Assembly: GCF_013096535.2 (NCBI RefSeq)
Contig: NZ_CP051265.2
Location: 1,178,001 to 1,242,000 of the forward strand
Reading direction: 5' to 3'
DNA length: 64,000 bases
Origin: Wolbachia endosymbiont of Diaphorina citri
GTDB lineage: Bacteria > Pseudomonadota > Alphaproteobacteria > Rickettsiales > Anaplasmataceae
Position 1 is the first letter of the stretch; every line of letters begins with the position of its first letter. Position numbers and translations under genes: made by a program. The notes beneath the pieces were generated by a model. The model had not been told where the DNA came from and ran no database searches. It worked only from the letters and a program-made list of their open reading frames with translations. Positions 8,167 to 16,938 of the stretch are shown in pieces.

Positions 8167-10617
8167 CTATTTTTTATTCTTAATCAACTCTAAAGCCTTC
8201 TTCAAATCTATACTCTCAATATCTGCATTCTTGCCCAAAGCAACGTTTGTTTTACCGCATTTTATATAGAATCCGTACCTACCGTTGCAGATAAAAACTT
8301 CTTTTCCCTTTTCATTAAAACCAAGAGATTTTAGCTCTTTGCGTGGGCTGCTCTCAATAATTTGTATAGCTTCGTTTAATTGTGTGTCTAATACCTCCTT
8401 AGAGCTTTTTTTAAGAGAAAAGTATCGACCATCATAGAGAATATAGTACCCAAATCGTCCAAGACCTATTTTTACTTCTTTTCCAGTTTCAGGGTGCTCT
8501 CCGATTATTTTCGGCAGGGAAAGTAATCGAGTGGCGGTATTTAGATCAATATCATTAACATTTATATCTTTTGGTACAGAAATCTTTTTTTTCTTTTCTG
8601 ACTCACTATTAAACTCCAGATAAAGTCCAAAAGGACCTTTTTTGATCATTACCTCTTGGCCTGTCACATCATCTATACCCAAACTTTTTGGATATTCTGA
8701 ATTGTCATTACTGCCCGTAATTTCTTTTGTATGATTGCATGCAGGATAGTTAGAACATCCAAGAAACACACCGGCTTTTCCAAAATTTAATTTCAATATA
8801 CCACCAGAGCAATTAGGACATTTCTTACCTATTTCTTCCTTTCCTTCCTCTGAGCAAAACCAATTGACTACCAAATCATGAATACCACTAAAAATCTCAT
8901 CATGTGTCATTTGCTTAACAGAATTTACATGATTAAAAAATGGCACCCAAAAATAGCCTAGTTCTTTTTTCCAATCTGCATGTCCATTTGAGATTGAATC
9001 AAGCCTTTCTTCCATTTGTGCTGTAAAGTCATACTCTACACAACGCTGAAAAAAAGTTTCCAAAAATATAGTCACGATTTTACCGCGGCTGCTTGGAATA
9101 AATCTTTTGTTATCCAATGAAACATATTCACGATCTTGTAATACCGAAATAATTGTTGCATAAGTTGATGGGCGACCTATACCGACTTCTTCCATTTTTT
9201 TTACTATACTCGCTTCACTATAACGAGGTGGCGGTTGAGTAAAGTGCTGTTTCGGATCAACAGAAATCAACTTGCACGCTTCCTCTTCTTTCATGGCAGG
9301 TAACAGGCCTTCATTTTCGGCTTCTATGTTATCTTGGTAGACTCTATAAAAACCATCAAAGAATATACTCGATCCACTTGCTCGCAGAATCACTTTCTGG
9401 TCAATAGAACTAATTTCAACTACCACTTGATCAAGAATCGCCGATTCCATTTGACTTGCAATGGTTCTTTTCCAGATTAAATCGTACAATTTAAATTGCT
9501 CTGGCGTTAAGTAATCCTTAATACTACCCGGCGTTCTATTAATATCAGTTGGCCGGATTGCTTCATGTGCTTCTTGAGCATTTTTGACCTTTTTTACATA
9601 TTTACGAGGAGACTGCGGTAAATATTTATCACCATATAACGACTTAATTGACACTCTAATTGAGTTTATAGCCTCATCTGCAATATGAAACCCATCTGTA
9701 CGCATGTAAGTTATCAACCCTACGATTTCACCACCAATATTGATACCTTCATATAAATTTTGCGCTACTCGCATAACATTTTTCACATTAAAATACAGTT
9801 TATTCACTGCATCTTGCTGAAGACTTGAGGTGATAAATGGAGGAAGCGGGTTTCTCTTAACTTGCTTGCGTTCTACTGTGCTTACAGCATACTGCCTTGA
9901 CTCGATCTCCCTGACTAAGTTCTTTGCCTCTTCTTCATTTTTAATATCAAATTTTTCTAGCTTCTTATTGTCATAGTGACTCAGCATAGCAAAAAAAGCC
10001 TCATCTTTGCTATTTTGCATTTCTGCCTTTATGCTCCAATACTCCTGTGTTATAAACTTACTGATTTCATCCTCTCGTTCGCATATAAGCTTTAATGCAA
10101 CAGACTGCACTCGCCCTGCAGATTTGCTTCCCGACAATTTTGTCCACAGCAGCGGTGACAAGCTAAATCCAACTAGATAATCCAAAGCTCTGCGTGCTTG
10201 CTGTGCACGCACTAAGTCCATATTAATTTCACGTGGATTTTTTATAGCTTCTTGCACTGCTTTTTTTGTTATTTCGTTAAAGACTACTCTATGAATGTTG
10301 CTTTCATCATTGATTGCTTTTCTTTCCTTTAGTGCCTCTATCACATTCCAAGCTATTGCTTCCCCTTCTCTGTCTGGATCTGTTGCAAGGTATATATCTG
10401 ATGTTTTACTAGCTTCCTTGACTAACTCTTTTACATACTTTTCTGCTTTTTCAATAATCTCATACTTCATGGCAAAGTCATTATCAGGATCAACAGAACC
10501 ATTCTTCGCTGGCAGATCTCTGACGTGGCCAAAGGATGCAGCCACTTTAAATTCTTTACTCAAATATTTACCTATCGTCTTTGCCTTTGCCGGCGACTCA
10601 ACTATCAATAATGCCAT
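8167..10617 (-). CDS. topA: DNA topoisomerase I (TopA)
   Basis: Type IA topoisomerase that relaxes negative supercoils. The N-terminal TOPRIM domain begins LLIVESPAKAKTIGKYL and has the acidic DPDREGEAIAW motif. The active-site tyrosine lies in GLITYMRTDG at about residue 304, and EAIRPTD and IGRPSTYA follow in order. The C terminus carries one four-cysteine zinc ribbon (CPNCSGG...CSNYPACN, about residue 590-620) and then three glycine-rich topoisomerase C-terminal repeats of the 'G..I..G.FG.Y' type. 816 residues, complete. Monocistronic, convergent with wspB. Confidence 0.97.
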   Translation of the reverse strand: MALLIVESPAKAKTIGKYLSKEFKVAASFGHVRDLPAKNGSVDPDNDFAMKYEIIEKAEKYVKELVKEASKTSDIYLATDPDREGEAIAWNVIEALKERKAINDESNIHRVVFNEITKKAVQEAIKNPREINMDLVRAQQARRALDYLVGFSLSPLLWTKLSGSKSAGRVQSVALKLICEREDEISKFITQEYWSIKAEMQNSKDEAFFAMLSHYDNKKLEKFDIKNEEEAKNLVREIESRQYAVSTVERKQVKRNPLPPFITSSLQQDAVNKLYFNVKNVMRVAQNLYEGINIGGEIVGLITYMRTDGFHIADEAINSIRVSIKSLYGDKYLPQSPRKYVKKVKNAQEAHEAIRPTDINRTPGSIKDYLTPEQFKLYDLIWKRTIASQMESAILDQVVVEISSIDQKVILRASGSSIFFDGFYRVYQDNIEAENEGLLPAMKEEEACKLISVDPKQHFTQPPPRYSEASIVKKMEEVGIGRPSTYATIISVLQDREYVSLDNKRFIPSSRGKIVTIFLETFFQRCVEYDFTAQMEERLDSISNGHADWKKELGYFWVPFFNHVNSVKQMTHDEIFSGIHDLVVNWFCSEEGKEEIGKKCPNCSGGILKLNFGKAGVFLGCSNYPACNHTKEITGSNDNSEYPKSLGIDDVTGQEVMIKKGPFGLYLEFNSESEKKKKISVPKDINVNDIDLNTATRLLSLPKIIGEHPETGKEVKIGLGRFGYYILYDGRYFSLKKSSKEVLDTQLNEAIQIIESSPRKELKSLGFNEKGKEVFICNGRYGFYIKCGKTNVALGKNADIESIDLKKALELIKNKK

Positions 10618-11170
10618 ACTTATTAGTACTTAAAGGTAATATGTTGAAATATATAGAATAAAAAGTAAAAAAATATTTTAATGGTCTTCTCAGTTTTTTA
10701 AGTGAATTGTTTTAATGTTAGCAAAAAACCTAATGAAAGAGCCTACTTTACAAATTTTCCCAACTCCCTTACCATAAGGATAACGCTATACTATTTATCT
10801 TCGTCTGTGGAGATTAAACGACAAAAGCATAACGCAGTTGTCGTCTTATTTTTAATTTTTTGCACTATGTGCATCTTATTTCTTTACAAAACTTCCAGTT
10901 TTTTAACCATATAAGCTGAAACGGGCTGTTTAAGACAGGCCAATTTTCAGGATTAGAGCTAGCTAATAGGGGGTTTCTTTTGTCTTTTTTCTACTTGGTA
11001 AATTTCTTGATATTTGTAGCTAAAGTAATTTAAGAGAGGTGTCATCCCAGACTGGCTGGTTATGCAAGTTCCAATTTTAATAATATTTACATGTAAGCCA
11101 TACGCTTGAGTTGCAAAGTTCTAAAAAGCAGCCAAAATAAAAATAAGTAGACATTTACAAATTAAACTAA
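10618..11170. other. Spacer between topA and MFS gene, no clear gene
   Basis: Between the divergent topA and transporter genes. It must hold both promoters, but I cannot fix either with confidence. A short fragment of the dispersed palindromic repeat lies near 11043-11056 (gtcatcccagactgg). A 70-codon reading frame at 10702-10914 (GTG start) ends in a single hydrophobic stretch and has no RBS, so I do not call it a gene; it may be debris of a membrane-protein gene. Confidence 0.5.
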
Positions 11171-12442
11171 GTGTACAATCAACAAACAAGAGTATTGATT
11201 GCAACAATACTCTGTAGAATCGCAATATGGTATGACCATATGCTCTTTATTGATCTGGTTAATATAATTAGTAGAGAATTTTGTTATGCAAAAGATATCT
11301 ACTACAGCATATTGCAATTGTTTGGAATTGCAGGACTGGGTGCAATGGTAAGACCACTTGGTGCATCTGTATTTGGTCACATTGGTGATAGGTATGGAAG
11401 GAGAATGGCGTTAACGATTGCTATCTTGCTAATATCGATTCCTTCTAGTCTCGTTGCGTTTATTCCAAGTTATAGCAAAATAGGAATAACCTCTACTATG
11501 TTGCTTCTTACAATCCATCTGATACAAGGGGTTGCACTTGGCGCTGAGCAAGGAGGTAGCTCTGTTTATCTCATAGAGCATTTACCTAATAAGAAAAAAC
11601 TAGGAATGTTTTTTGGAATAATAAGTTTTGGTCGCTCCATTGGCATATTGCTCTCTGTGGTTGCAGTGATCATCTGTAAAAAAACCACTGATTTTAACGC
11701 TTGGGGTTGGAGGCTACCGTTTATTTTTTCAGCCATTTTAGGATTAATAAGCGCATATAGTATATATACACTAGGAGAAACTCCAGCGTATGAAAAAAAT
11801 CGAGAACAAAGAAATTTACCTAATGTACCAATAATAGAGCTTACGAAACGCTATAAAAGAGCCCTGATACTTGCCATTTTAATATCTGTACCTGTTAATG
11901 TTGCTGTTGGATTTACCATATTTCTTAGAACAATTGCAAAAGAAATAGTGTCTGTTGAAACTTATGTCACAACGTATGTCAACGAAGTTGTACTCATTAT
12001 AACCAGTATATTAATGCCGATATCTTCAATAGTGCTTGGAATTTTAGCTGATAAAACAGGAAGAGAACGCACTGCAATCTTATTTATAGTGATAACAATG
12101 GTAATATGTTGTCCTATGTTATCTATTGCATATTACTATAAAAGCTACCTAATAATTATGTTGAGTGTGATGGCTCTTTCTATAATCGAGAGGGGTATTA
12201 ATCCTATAGGGATAGTTACTGCTGAGCTTTTTCCTACTAATGTTAGATTTAGTGGTGTGAGTTTATCACGTAACATTTCTTATGCCCTGCATGGTGGATT
12301 TACTCCTATGATATGCACTTGGTTTACTATAATGTTTCCTAAAATAGACTTTGCTGCTGGGCTTTATGTAATTTTTTGCTTATTAGTCAGCTTAGTAGCA
12401 ATATTGCAAATAAAACCACAAGATAAAAAGTGTGATTGGTAA
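11171..12442 (+). CDS. MFS transporter, ProP-like metabolite:proton symporter
   Basis: Inner-membrane transporter of the major facilitator superfamily, closest in layout to the proline/betaine (ProP) group that is expanded in Rickettsiales. About 12 hydrophobic segments in 423 residues. The signature loop between TM2 and TM3 is present (FGHIGDRYGRRMAL, about residue 69-82), as is the half-repeat loop GILADKTGRERT near residue 295, and the ProP-type 'RPLGASVFG' segment. GTG start at 11171: an in-frame TAA sits directly before it and the next ATG would fall inside the first membrane helix. Substrate cannot be told from sequence; in this organism it would import a host metabolite. Confidence 0.85.
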   Translation: MYNQQTRVLIATILCRIAIWYDHMLFIDLVNIISREFCYAKDIYYSILQLFGIAGLGAMVRPLGASVFGHIGDRYGRRMALTIAILLISIPSSLVAFIPSYSKIGITSTMLLLTIHLIQGVALGAEQGGSSVYLIEHLPNKKKLGMFFGIISFGRSIGILLSVVAVIICKKTTDFNAWGWRLPFIFSAILGLISAYSIYTLGETPAYEKNREQRNLPNVPIIELTKRYKRALILAILISVPVNVAVGFTIFLRTIAKEIVSVETYVTTYVNEVVLIITSILMPISSIVLGILADKTGRERTAILFIVITMVICCPMLSIAYYYKSYLIIMLSVMALSIIERGINPIGIVTAELFPTNVRFSGVSLSRNISYALHGGFTPMICTWFTIMFPKIDFAAGLYVIFCLLVSLVAILQIKPQDKKCDW

Positions 12443-12508
12443 TTTTCTCTATTTAAATTTATTTCACTTATTTAGCTAATTTTTATTACAATTATAATTT
12501 TGGCTTTT

Positions 12509-13852
12509 ATGAAAACTGCATACGTATGTCAATTTTGCGGTCATAGCACTGGAAGGTGGGTAGGAAGGTGTATTGCATGTGACAGTTGGGATACGGTTGT
12601 CGAAGAAATAGTACTAAAAACAGAAACGAGAAGTACATCTGCACCAATTTCAATAAAAGCGTTATCAGATAGTGAAATTATTACCCCCGATCGTTTTTTA
12701 ACAGGAATAGAAGAGTTAGATAGAGTTTTTGGTGGAGGTATCGTTCAAGGTGCTAGCATTTTAATTGGTGGTGAACCTGGAATTGGAAAATCTACTCTTT
12801 TGCTTAGGATTGCAGCTAATGTTGTACAACTTTCCTCTTTTGAATGTCTTTATGTATCTGGCGAGGAATCTTTAGAGCAAGTGAGCCTCAGAGCAAAGCG
12901 TCTTAAGATAAATGAACCTAAAATTAAGCTTTTATCTACAGTATCTTTAACTGATGTAGTAGCAACAATAAGGAAAAATAAAAGTATTAAGTTCTTGATA
13001 ATTGATTCTATACAAACTATGTATGATAGCAAAGTCACATCAGCACCAGGAACTGTAACTCAAGTCCGTACCTGCGCTCATGAATTGACTGTTCTTGCAA
13101 AGCAATATGGTGTTTCTCTCTTAATAGTTGGCCATATAACAAAAGATGGACAAATAGCGGGACCTAAAACTCTGGAGCATATGGTAGATACGGTACTATA
13201 TTTTGAGGGTGAAAATAGTAATCAATATCGCATTTTACGCACTATTAAAAATAGATTTGGCCCTGCAAATGAAATTGGTGTTTTTGAGATGTCTGAAGCA
13301 GGACTCATGCCTGTTGATAATCCATCATCATTATTCTTGACCGTACATGATAGAGAAGTAGTTGGCAGCGCCGTATTTGCAGGAGTTGAAGGCTCAAGAC
13401 CAATCTTAATGGAAGTGCAAGCATTAATAGCAAGGACTAATATGGCAACTCCAAGAAGAGCAGTAGTTGGTTGGGATATTAATAGATTAGCTATGATAAT
13501 CGCGGTTCTAAGTGCTCGTTGTAAAATGTTTTTGCATGATAAAGAAGTATACCTAAACATTGCAGGAGGACTCAAAATACAGGAACCATCAGCTGATCTT
13601 GCTGTTGCTGCTTCTCTTATTTCAAGTTTAGTAAATTTACCGCTACCAACTTCTTCAATAATCTGCGGTGAGGTTGCACTTTCAGGAGAAATTAGAAATG
13701 TTTCGCATGCTGATCTCAGACTAAGGGAAGCACAAAAGTTAGGATTTAAAAAAGCGATTATGCCTAAAAATGGCAATTATTCTTCTCATGATATTGAGAT
13801 AATTAAGCTTGGTCATATAAAAGAGTTAAAAGAGATCTTCAATCACAGTTAA
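12509..13852 (+). CDS. radA: DNA repair protein RadA (Sms)
   Basis: RecA-like helicase that promotes branch migration in recombination. Order of parts: N-terminal C4 zinc finger (CQFCG...CIAC), Walker A GGEPGIGKST near residue 90, Walker B-like FLIIDSIQTM, the RadA-specific KNRFGPANEIG motif, and a C-terminal Lon-protease-like domain (GGLKIQEPSADLAVAASL). I take ATG at 12509 (447 residues); a TTG nine bases upstream is the alternative. The last 55 bases are repeated at 14584-14639 next to ftsY. Confidence 0.95.
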   Translation: MKTAYVCQFCGHSTGRWVGRCIACDSWDTVVEEIVLKTETRSTSAPISIKALSDSEIITPDRFLTGIEELDRVFGGGIVQGASILIGGEPGIGKSTLLLRIAANVVQLSSFECLYVSGEESLEQVSLRAKRLKINEPKIKLLSTVSLTDVVATIRKNKSIKFLIIDSIQTMYDSKVTSAPGTVTQVRTCAHELTVLAKQYGVSLLIVGHITKDGQIAGPKTLEHMVDTVLYFEGENSNQYRILRTIKNRFGPANEIGVFEMSEAGLMPVDNPSSLFLTVHDREVVGSAVFAGVEGSRPILMEVQALIARTNMATPRRAVVGWDINRLAMIIAVLSARCKMFLHDKEVYLNIAGGLKIQEPSADLAVAASLISSLVNLPLPTSSIICGEVALSGEIRNVSHADLRLREAQKLGFKKAIMPKNGNYSSHDIEIIKLGHIKELKEIFNHS

Positions 13853-13855
13853 ATA
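13801..13855 (+). repeat. 3' tail of radA, copy 1 of direct repeat
   Basis: These bases end radA in frame and include its stop codon. The same sequence, with about seven differences (for example gcttggtcatat, then gttaaa, then atcttcaatcaca), recurs at 14584-14639 in the same orientation. The two copies bracket a 730-bp insert. Confidence 0.85.
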
Positions 13856-14583
13856 TTATCTGCATGAACATTTTGCTTGTGGGAAGGATGTTATCCCAGC
13901 TTCCATAATGTCATCTGAGTAGGTGACACTGGCTTCTTTTTTTACTGTTTTTACTGTAATTAAAAATTCATTGGATCTTGATTATATATTTCCTCTGCTA
14001 TAAGCAATAATTTTTCGCTCTCATCAAAGAGACTTTTTGCTCTAGCTGCTAATTTCTCACTAATTTGTGGTAGACATTGTCATAATATACTCCTTAAATT
14101 TTTAAAATATATTTATGTTAGTATACAAGTATCAATATTACATTAATATAATAACTTTTTAAGCATGAGTGACAAGCTGAAGTGGTTTTTAATTACTCAA
14201 AAAACAGAAACGTTTCTATTTCCTACACTTTCTAAAACCATAGGTACCAGTTGGTTTTTAGCTAAAGTAAAGGTCAAGTATCTGGAATTCTGGACATAAA
14301 ATCCTCCTGTATAAAAAAGAGTTAGAAAAAAATGCAGTGCACATACGACAGATATACACTGAAGAATACATTTTTTAATAAGTTTGATTAAAAAGTCTGC
14401 AGACTAAAGATAGATTTTGAGCTCTTAAAATATCTCTATTTGTAATTATAATGAGATTGAAAATATGCGGAAGTAATTTTTATACGTTAACGGCTCACCC
14501 AACCCACTTGCAATCTGGATCCCAGACTGGGATGACAAGAAAAGGCTACTCAAATAGGAAGTACTGGAATGACACCATCTAAA
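13856..14583. other. Insert between two radA-tail copies: repeats and gene debris
   Basis: No intact gene. It holds palindromic-repeat fragments near 13885-13940 (ttatcccagc...gtgacactgg) and 14515-14575 (ggatcccagactgggatgac, then tactggaatgacacc), plus a short coding remnant on the minus strand (13960-14083). Being bounded by direct repeats of the radA tail, it looks like an insertion that duplicated its flank, or an element now decayed beyond recognition. Confidence 0.6.
13960..14083 (-). pseudogene. Small decayed ORF with good ribosome binding site
   Basis: A strong Shine-Dalgarno (aaggag) lies six bases before ATG at 14083, but that frame stops after seven codons. One base out of frame, the sequence reads on as a charged helical peptide (PQISEKLAARAKSLFDES, then EKLLLIAEEIYNQDPMNF) to a TAA at 13960. 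A single-base change near 14075 would join the two into a protein of about 40 residues. Function unknown; the size and RBS would suit an antitoxin-like or regulatory peptide, but that is only a guess. Confidence 0.4.
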
Positions 14584-14639
14584 AATTGAAGCTTGGTCAT
14601 ATGAAAAAGTTAAAGGAAATCTTCAATCACATTTAAATA
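14584..14639 (+). repeat. 3' tail of radA, copy 2, overlapping ftsY stop
   Basis: Second copy of the radA tail (see 13801-13855). On the minus strand it supplies the last codons and the TGA of ftsY (14623-14625). The simplest reading is that radA and ftsY once overlapped tail to tail and that an insertion duplicated the shared segment, leaving both genes intact. Confidence 0.8.
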
Positions 14640-15534
14640 GCGCTTCAGCAAACTCTTTGCCAGTAAATTCCCTCAGGTCTTCTATACTTTCACCAATTCC
14701 TATAGCATGTAATTTCACCTTATAAATTTCTGCAAGCCCAATCACTACTCCACCTTTGGCAGTACCATCTAGCTTTGTTACAATTAATCCGGTAATACCA
14801 ACCATTTTACTAAAGGTCTCTAATTGGCTATAAGCATTTTGGCCAGTAGTTGCATCAAGAACTAAAATAACATCATGAGGAGCAGTATCATCCAATTTCT
14901 TTATCGTTCTATGTATTTTTGATAGCTCTTGCATGAGATTTACATTGTTTTGTAGCCTTCCTGCTGTATCAATTAAAACAACATCAACGCTATCTTTTAT
15001 CGCTTGATTTACAGCTCTATATGCCACACTTGCAGAATCGCTACCGTGCTCTCCAGTAATAATGGAGCAACCAGCTCGTTCTGCCCAGATATTTAGCTGT
15101 TCACTAGCAGCAGCTCTGAATGTGTCGCACGCAACAAGCATAACGGATTTTCCTTTTTCCTTATATTTATAGGCAAGTTTACCTATAGTTGTGGTTTTAC
15201 CATTACCGTTTACTCCGCATACCATTATTATGTGGGGTTTTTTATTCAAAATGAGCGGCTGCACGACAGGGTTTAATATTGTTTCTATTTCGCTCATTAA
15301 CTGCTGTGTAATAACGCTATGCTCAACTTCTGATTCAAATTTGATACTTGCGAGCTTATCAATAAGCAATCTAGAAGTTTTATGACCTATATCCATGCTA
15401 ATCAGCAGCTCTTCCAGATCATCTAAAAGCGACTGATCTAATTTTTTTTTGCCAGAAAAAATATTTTTTACTCCATCACTAAAACGGGAGGAGGTTTTTA
15501 ATAGTCCTTGATAAAGATTACTTAATAAACTCAA
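14623..15534 (-). CDS. ftsY: Signal recognition particle receptor FtsY
   Basis: GTPase that docks the signal recognition particle and ribosome at the inner membrane. N domain (helical, about residues 1-95) then the SRP-type G domain with G1 GVNGNGKTTTIGKLA, the conserved DTFRAAASEQL insertion-box segment, G3 DTAGRLQNN, G4 TKLDGTAKGG and the closing GIGESIEDLREF motif. 303 residues; no acidic A domain, as in other small alphaproteobacterial FtsY proteins. Confidence 0.96.
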   Translation of the reverse strand: MSLLSNLYQGLLKTSSRFSDGVKNIFSGKKKLDQSLLDDLEELLISMDIGHKTSRLLIDKLASIKFESEVEHSVITQQLMSEIETILNPVVQPLILNKKPHIIMVCGVNGNGKTTTIGKLAYKYKEKGKSVMLVACDTFRAAASEQLNIWAERAGCSIITGEHGSDSASVAYRAVNQAIKDSVDVVLIDTAGRLQNNVNLMQELSKIHRTIKKLDDTAPHDVILVLDATTGQNAYSQLETFSKMVGITGLIVTKLDGTAKGGVVIGLAEIYKVKLHAIGIGESIEDLREFTGKEFAEALFKCD

Positions 15535-15590
15535 GAAATACTCCTTCTAAAATTACCATATAAAGAATGACATGCACTATATGTATTTGT

Positions 15591-15660
15591 AAAGTAAATA
15601 CACTAGTAACCTATATATTTTGTGAGTAAAATGTACCGCTTGCTAGTGTATTTTACTTTA
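15591..15660. promoter_or_regulatory. Inverted repeat upstream of the isc genes
   Basis: aaagtaaatacactag at 15591-15606 is mirrored by ctagtgtattttactt starting at 15643 (one extra T in the second arm), with a 36-base loop between. It lies 50-120 bases before iscU. It could be an operator, for instance for an IscR-type repressor, or a transcript hairpin that ends ftsY antisense reads; sequence alone does not decide. Confidence 0.4.
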
Positions 15661-15673
15661 GTTTTTAACCTAA

Positions 15674-15690
15674 ATATGTTATAATGTAAG
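15674..15690 (+). promoter_or_regulatory. Extended -10 promoter for iscU
   Basis: tatgttataatg contains a perfect TATAAT (15680-15685) preceded by TG one base upstream, an extended -10 element. No good -35 is seen at 17 bases. It stands 27 bases before the iscU ATG. Confidence 0.5.
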
Positions 15691-15711
15691 TAATGGTTTA
15701 CGGGTAGTTCT

Positions 15712-16095
15712 ATGAGTTATAATGAGAAAATTTTAGATCATTACGAAAATCCAAGGAATGTTGGTTCTCTGGATAAAAATGATCCAAATGTTGGTACTGG
15801 TTTAGTTGGTGCACCATCATGCGGAGATGTAATGAAACTGCAAATAAAGGTCAACGATAAAGGTGTTATTGAAGACGCAAAATTTAAAACTTTTGGTTGT
15901 GGTTCTGCTATAGCTTCAAGTTCTTTGCTTACAGAAATGATCAAAGGAAAAACTATTGAGAATGTAACAAAGATAAAGAATACTCAAATAGTGGAAGAAT
16001 TGTCTTTGCCGCCAGTAAAAATACACTGTTCAGTACTTGCTGAGGATGCTATAAAAGCTGCTATTCATGATTATCAAAATAAACAAAAACATTGA
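15712..16095 (+). CDS. iscU: Fe-S cluster assembly scaffold IscU
   Basis: Scaffold on which [2Fe-2S] clusters are built before HscA/HscB transfer them to target proteins. 127 residues. The three ligand cysteines are present at 37 (GAPSCGD), 63 (FGCGSA) and 106 (KIHCSVLAEDA), as are Asp39 and the LPPVK motif that HscA recognises. It is the first gene of a tight iscU-iscA-hscB-hscA set; iscS and iscR are not in the window. Confidence 0.97.
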   Translation: MSYNEKILDHYENPRNVGSLDKNDPNVGTGLVGAPSCGDVMKLQIKVNDKGVIEDAKFKTFGCGSAIASSSLLTEMIKGKTIENVTKIKNTQIVEELSLPPVKIHCSVLAEDAIKAAIHDYQNKQKH

Positions 16096-16100
16096 GGAAT

Positions 16101-16487
16101 ATGAGTGAATTTCAAGGAGTAAATTCTGTTAAAAAACCTATCACTCTAACTGCAAATGCAGTAGAGAGGGTAAGGTTTTTATTGGACAAAAAGAAGCATG
16201 CTAACCTTGAAGAAGCAATAGGAATAAGAGTTCTAATTAAGCAAAAAGGATGCTCTGGTTTAAAATATGATATTGAATATGCATATGATGTTCGTCCTTT
16301 GGAGTCGGTAATTGAAGAAAGCTGCAGTGATGATCAAAAAGTCAAGGTGCTGATCGATCCAAAATCTATTATGTTTATCCTTGGCTCTGAAATGGATTAT
16401 GTAGAGGAAAAATTCTCATCAGGTTTTATTTTCAAAAATCCTAATGAGAAAGGAAAATGTGGTTGTGGAGAGAGTTTTCATGTCTAG
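16101..16487 (+). CDS. iscA: A-type Fe-S carrier IscA
   Basis: Carries clusters from IscU to apo-proteins. 128 residues from ATG 16101, with gagg a few bases upstream; a TTG at 16092 that overlaps the iscU stop is the other possible start. The three conserved cysteines are at about residues 51 (KGCSGLKY), 120 and 122 (CGCGESF). There is a slightly longer loop than usual near residues 65-78. The 3' end overlaps hscB by eight bases. Confidence 0.95.
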   Translation: MSEFQGVNSVKKPITLTANAVERVRFLLDKKKHANLEEAIGIRVLIKQKGCSGLKYDIEYAYDVRPLESVIEESCSDDQKVKVLIDPKSIMFILGSEMDYVEEKFSSGFIFKNPNEKGKCGCGESFHV

Positions 16488-16938
16488 CAACCATTTTACA
16501 TTATTTGGAATTGAAACGGCTTTTCATATCAACTTTGATGAGCTGGAAAAAAAATATATTGAGCTAAGCAGAGCTGATATAAATGAAAGAGAGTCCAAAA
16601 ATATGGAAAATATCAACAAAGCTTATCAGATACTGAAGTCGCCGTTAAAACGTGCCGAGCATTTGCTGAGTCTTCTTGATGTACAAAGCCAAGAGAATCA
16701 TTCAAATTCTGAAATATTAAATGAATCAATGGAAATAAGAGAGTACTTACTAGATTGCGATGATCTGCAATTTGCAAATAGAATGATTAATGAGAAAATA
16801 AAAGATTGTACCAAAAATCTAATTAATGCTTTTGCTACAAAAAATTTCGATGAAGCTACTACACAAGTTTTAAGGTTGAAATATTTATATAAGTCATTTG
16901 AGGAGATAAAGGAAAATGCGGCCAGTTCAAATTTCTGA
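16480..16938 (+). CDS. hscB: HscB co-chaperone with degenerate J-domain
   Basis: J-protein partner of HscA that delivers IscU. Start taken at ATG 16480 (152 residues), which has ggagag upstream and begins SSNHFTLFGIE, the usual HscB opening. The helices around the J loop are recognisable (LEKKYIELSR, then NINKAYQILKSPLKRAEHLL), and the C-terminal three-helix IscU-binding domain is complete. The invariant HPD tripeptide is missing: where E. coli has 'RQYHPDRF' this protein has 'RADINERE', and the loop is shortened. The identity is fixed by position between iscA and hscA. Confidence 0.88.
   Translation: MSSNHFTLFGIETAFHINFDELEKKYIELSRADINERESKNMENINKAYQILKSPLKRAEHLLSLLDVQSQENHSNSEILNESMEIREYLLDCDDLQFANRMINEKIKDCTKNLINAFATKNFDEATTQVLRLKYLYKSFEEIKENAASSNF

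Noticed and set aside
10702..10914. 70-codon frame with one hydrophobic stretch upstream of the MFS gene
   Set aside because: GTG start without RBS, no known family that I can show, and AT-rich hydrophobic frames arise by chance here.
13222..13776. 184-codon minus-strand frame
   Set aside because: Antisense to radA, whose motifs cover the region; no RBS or domain.
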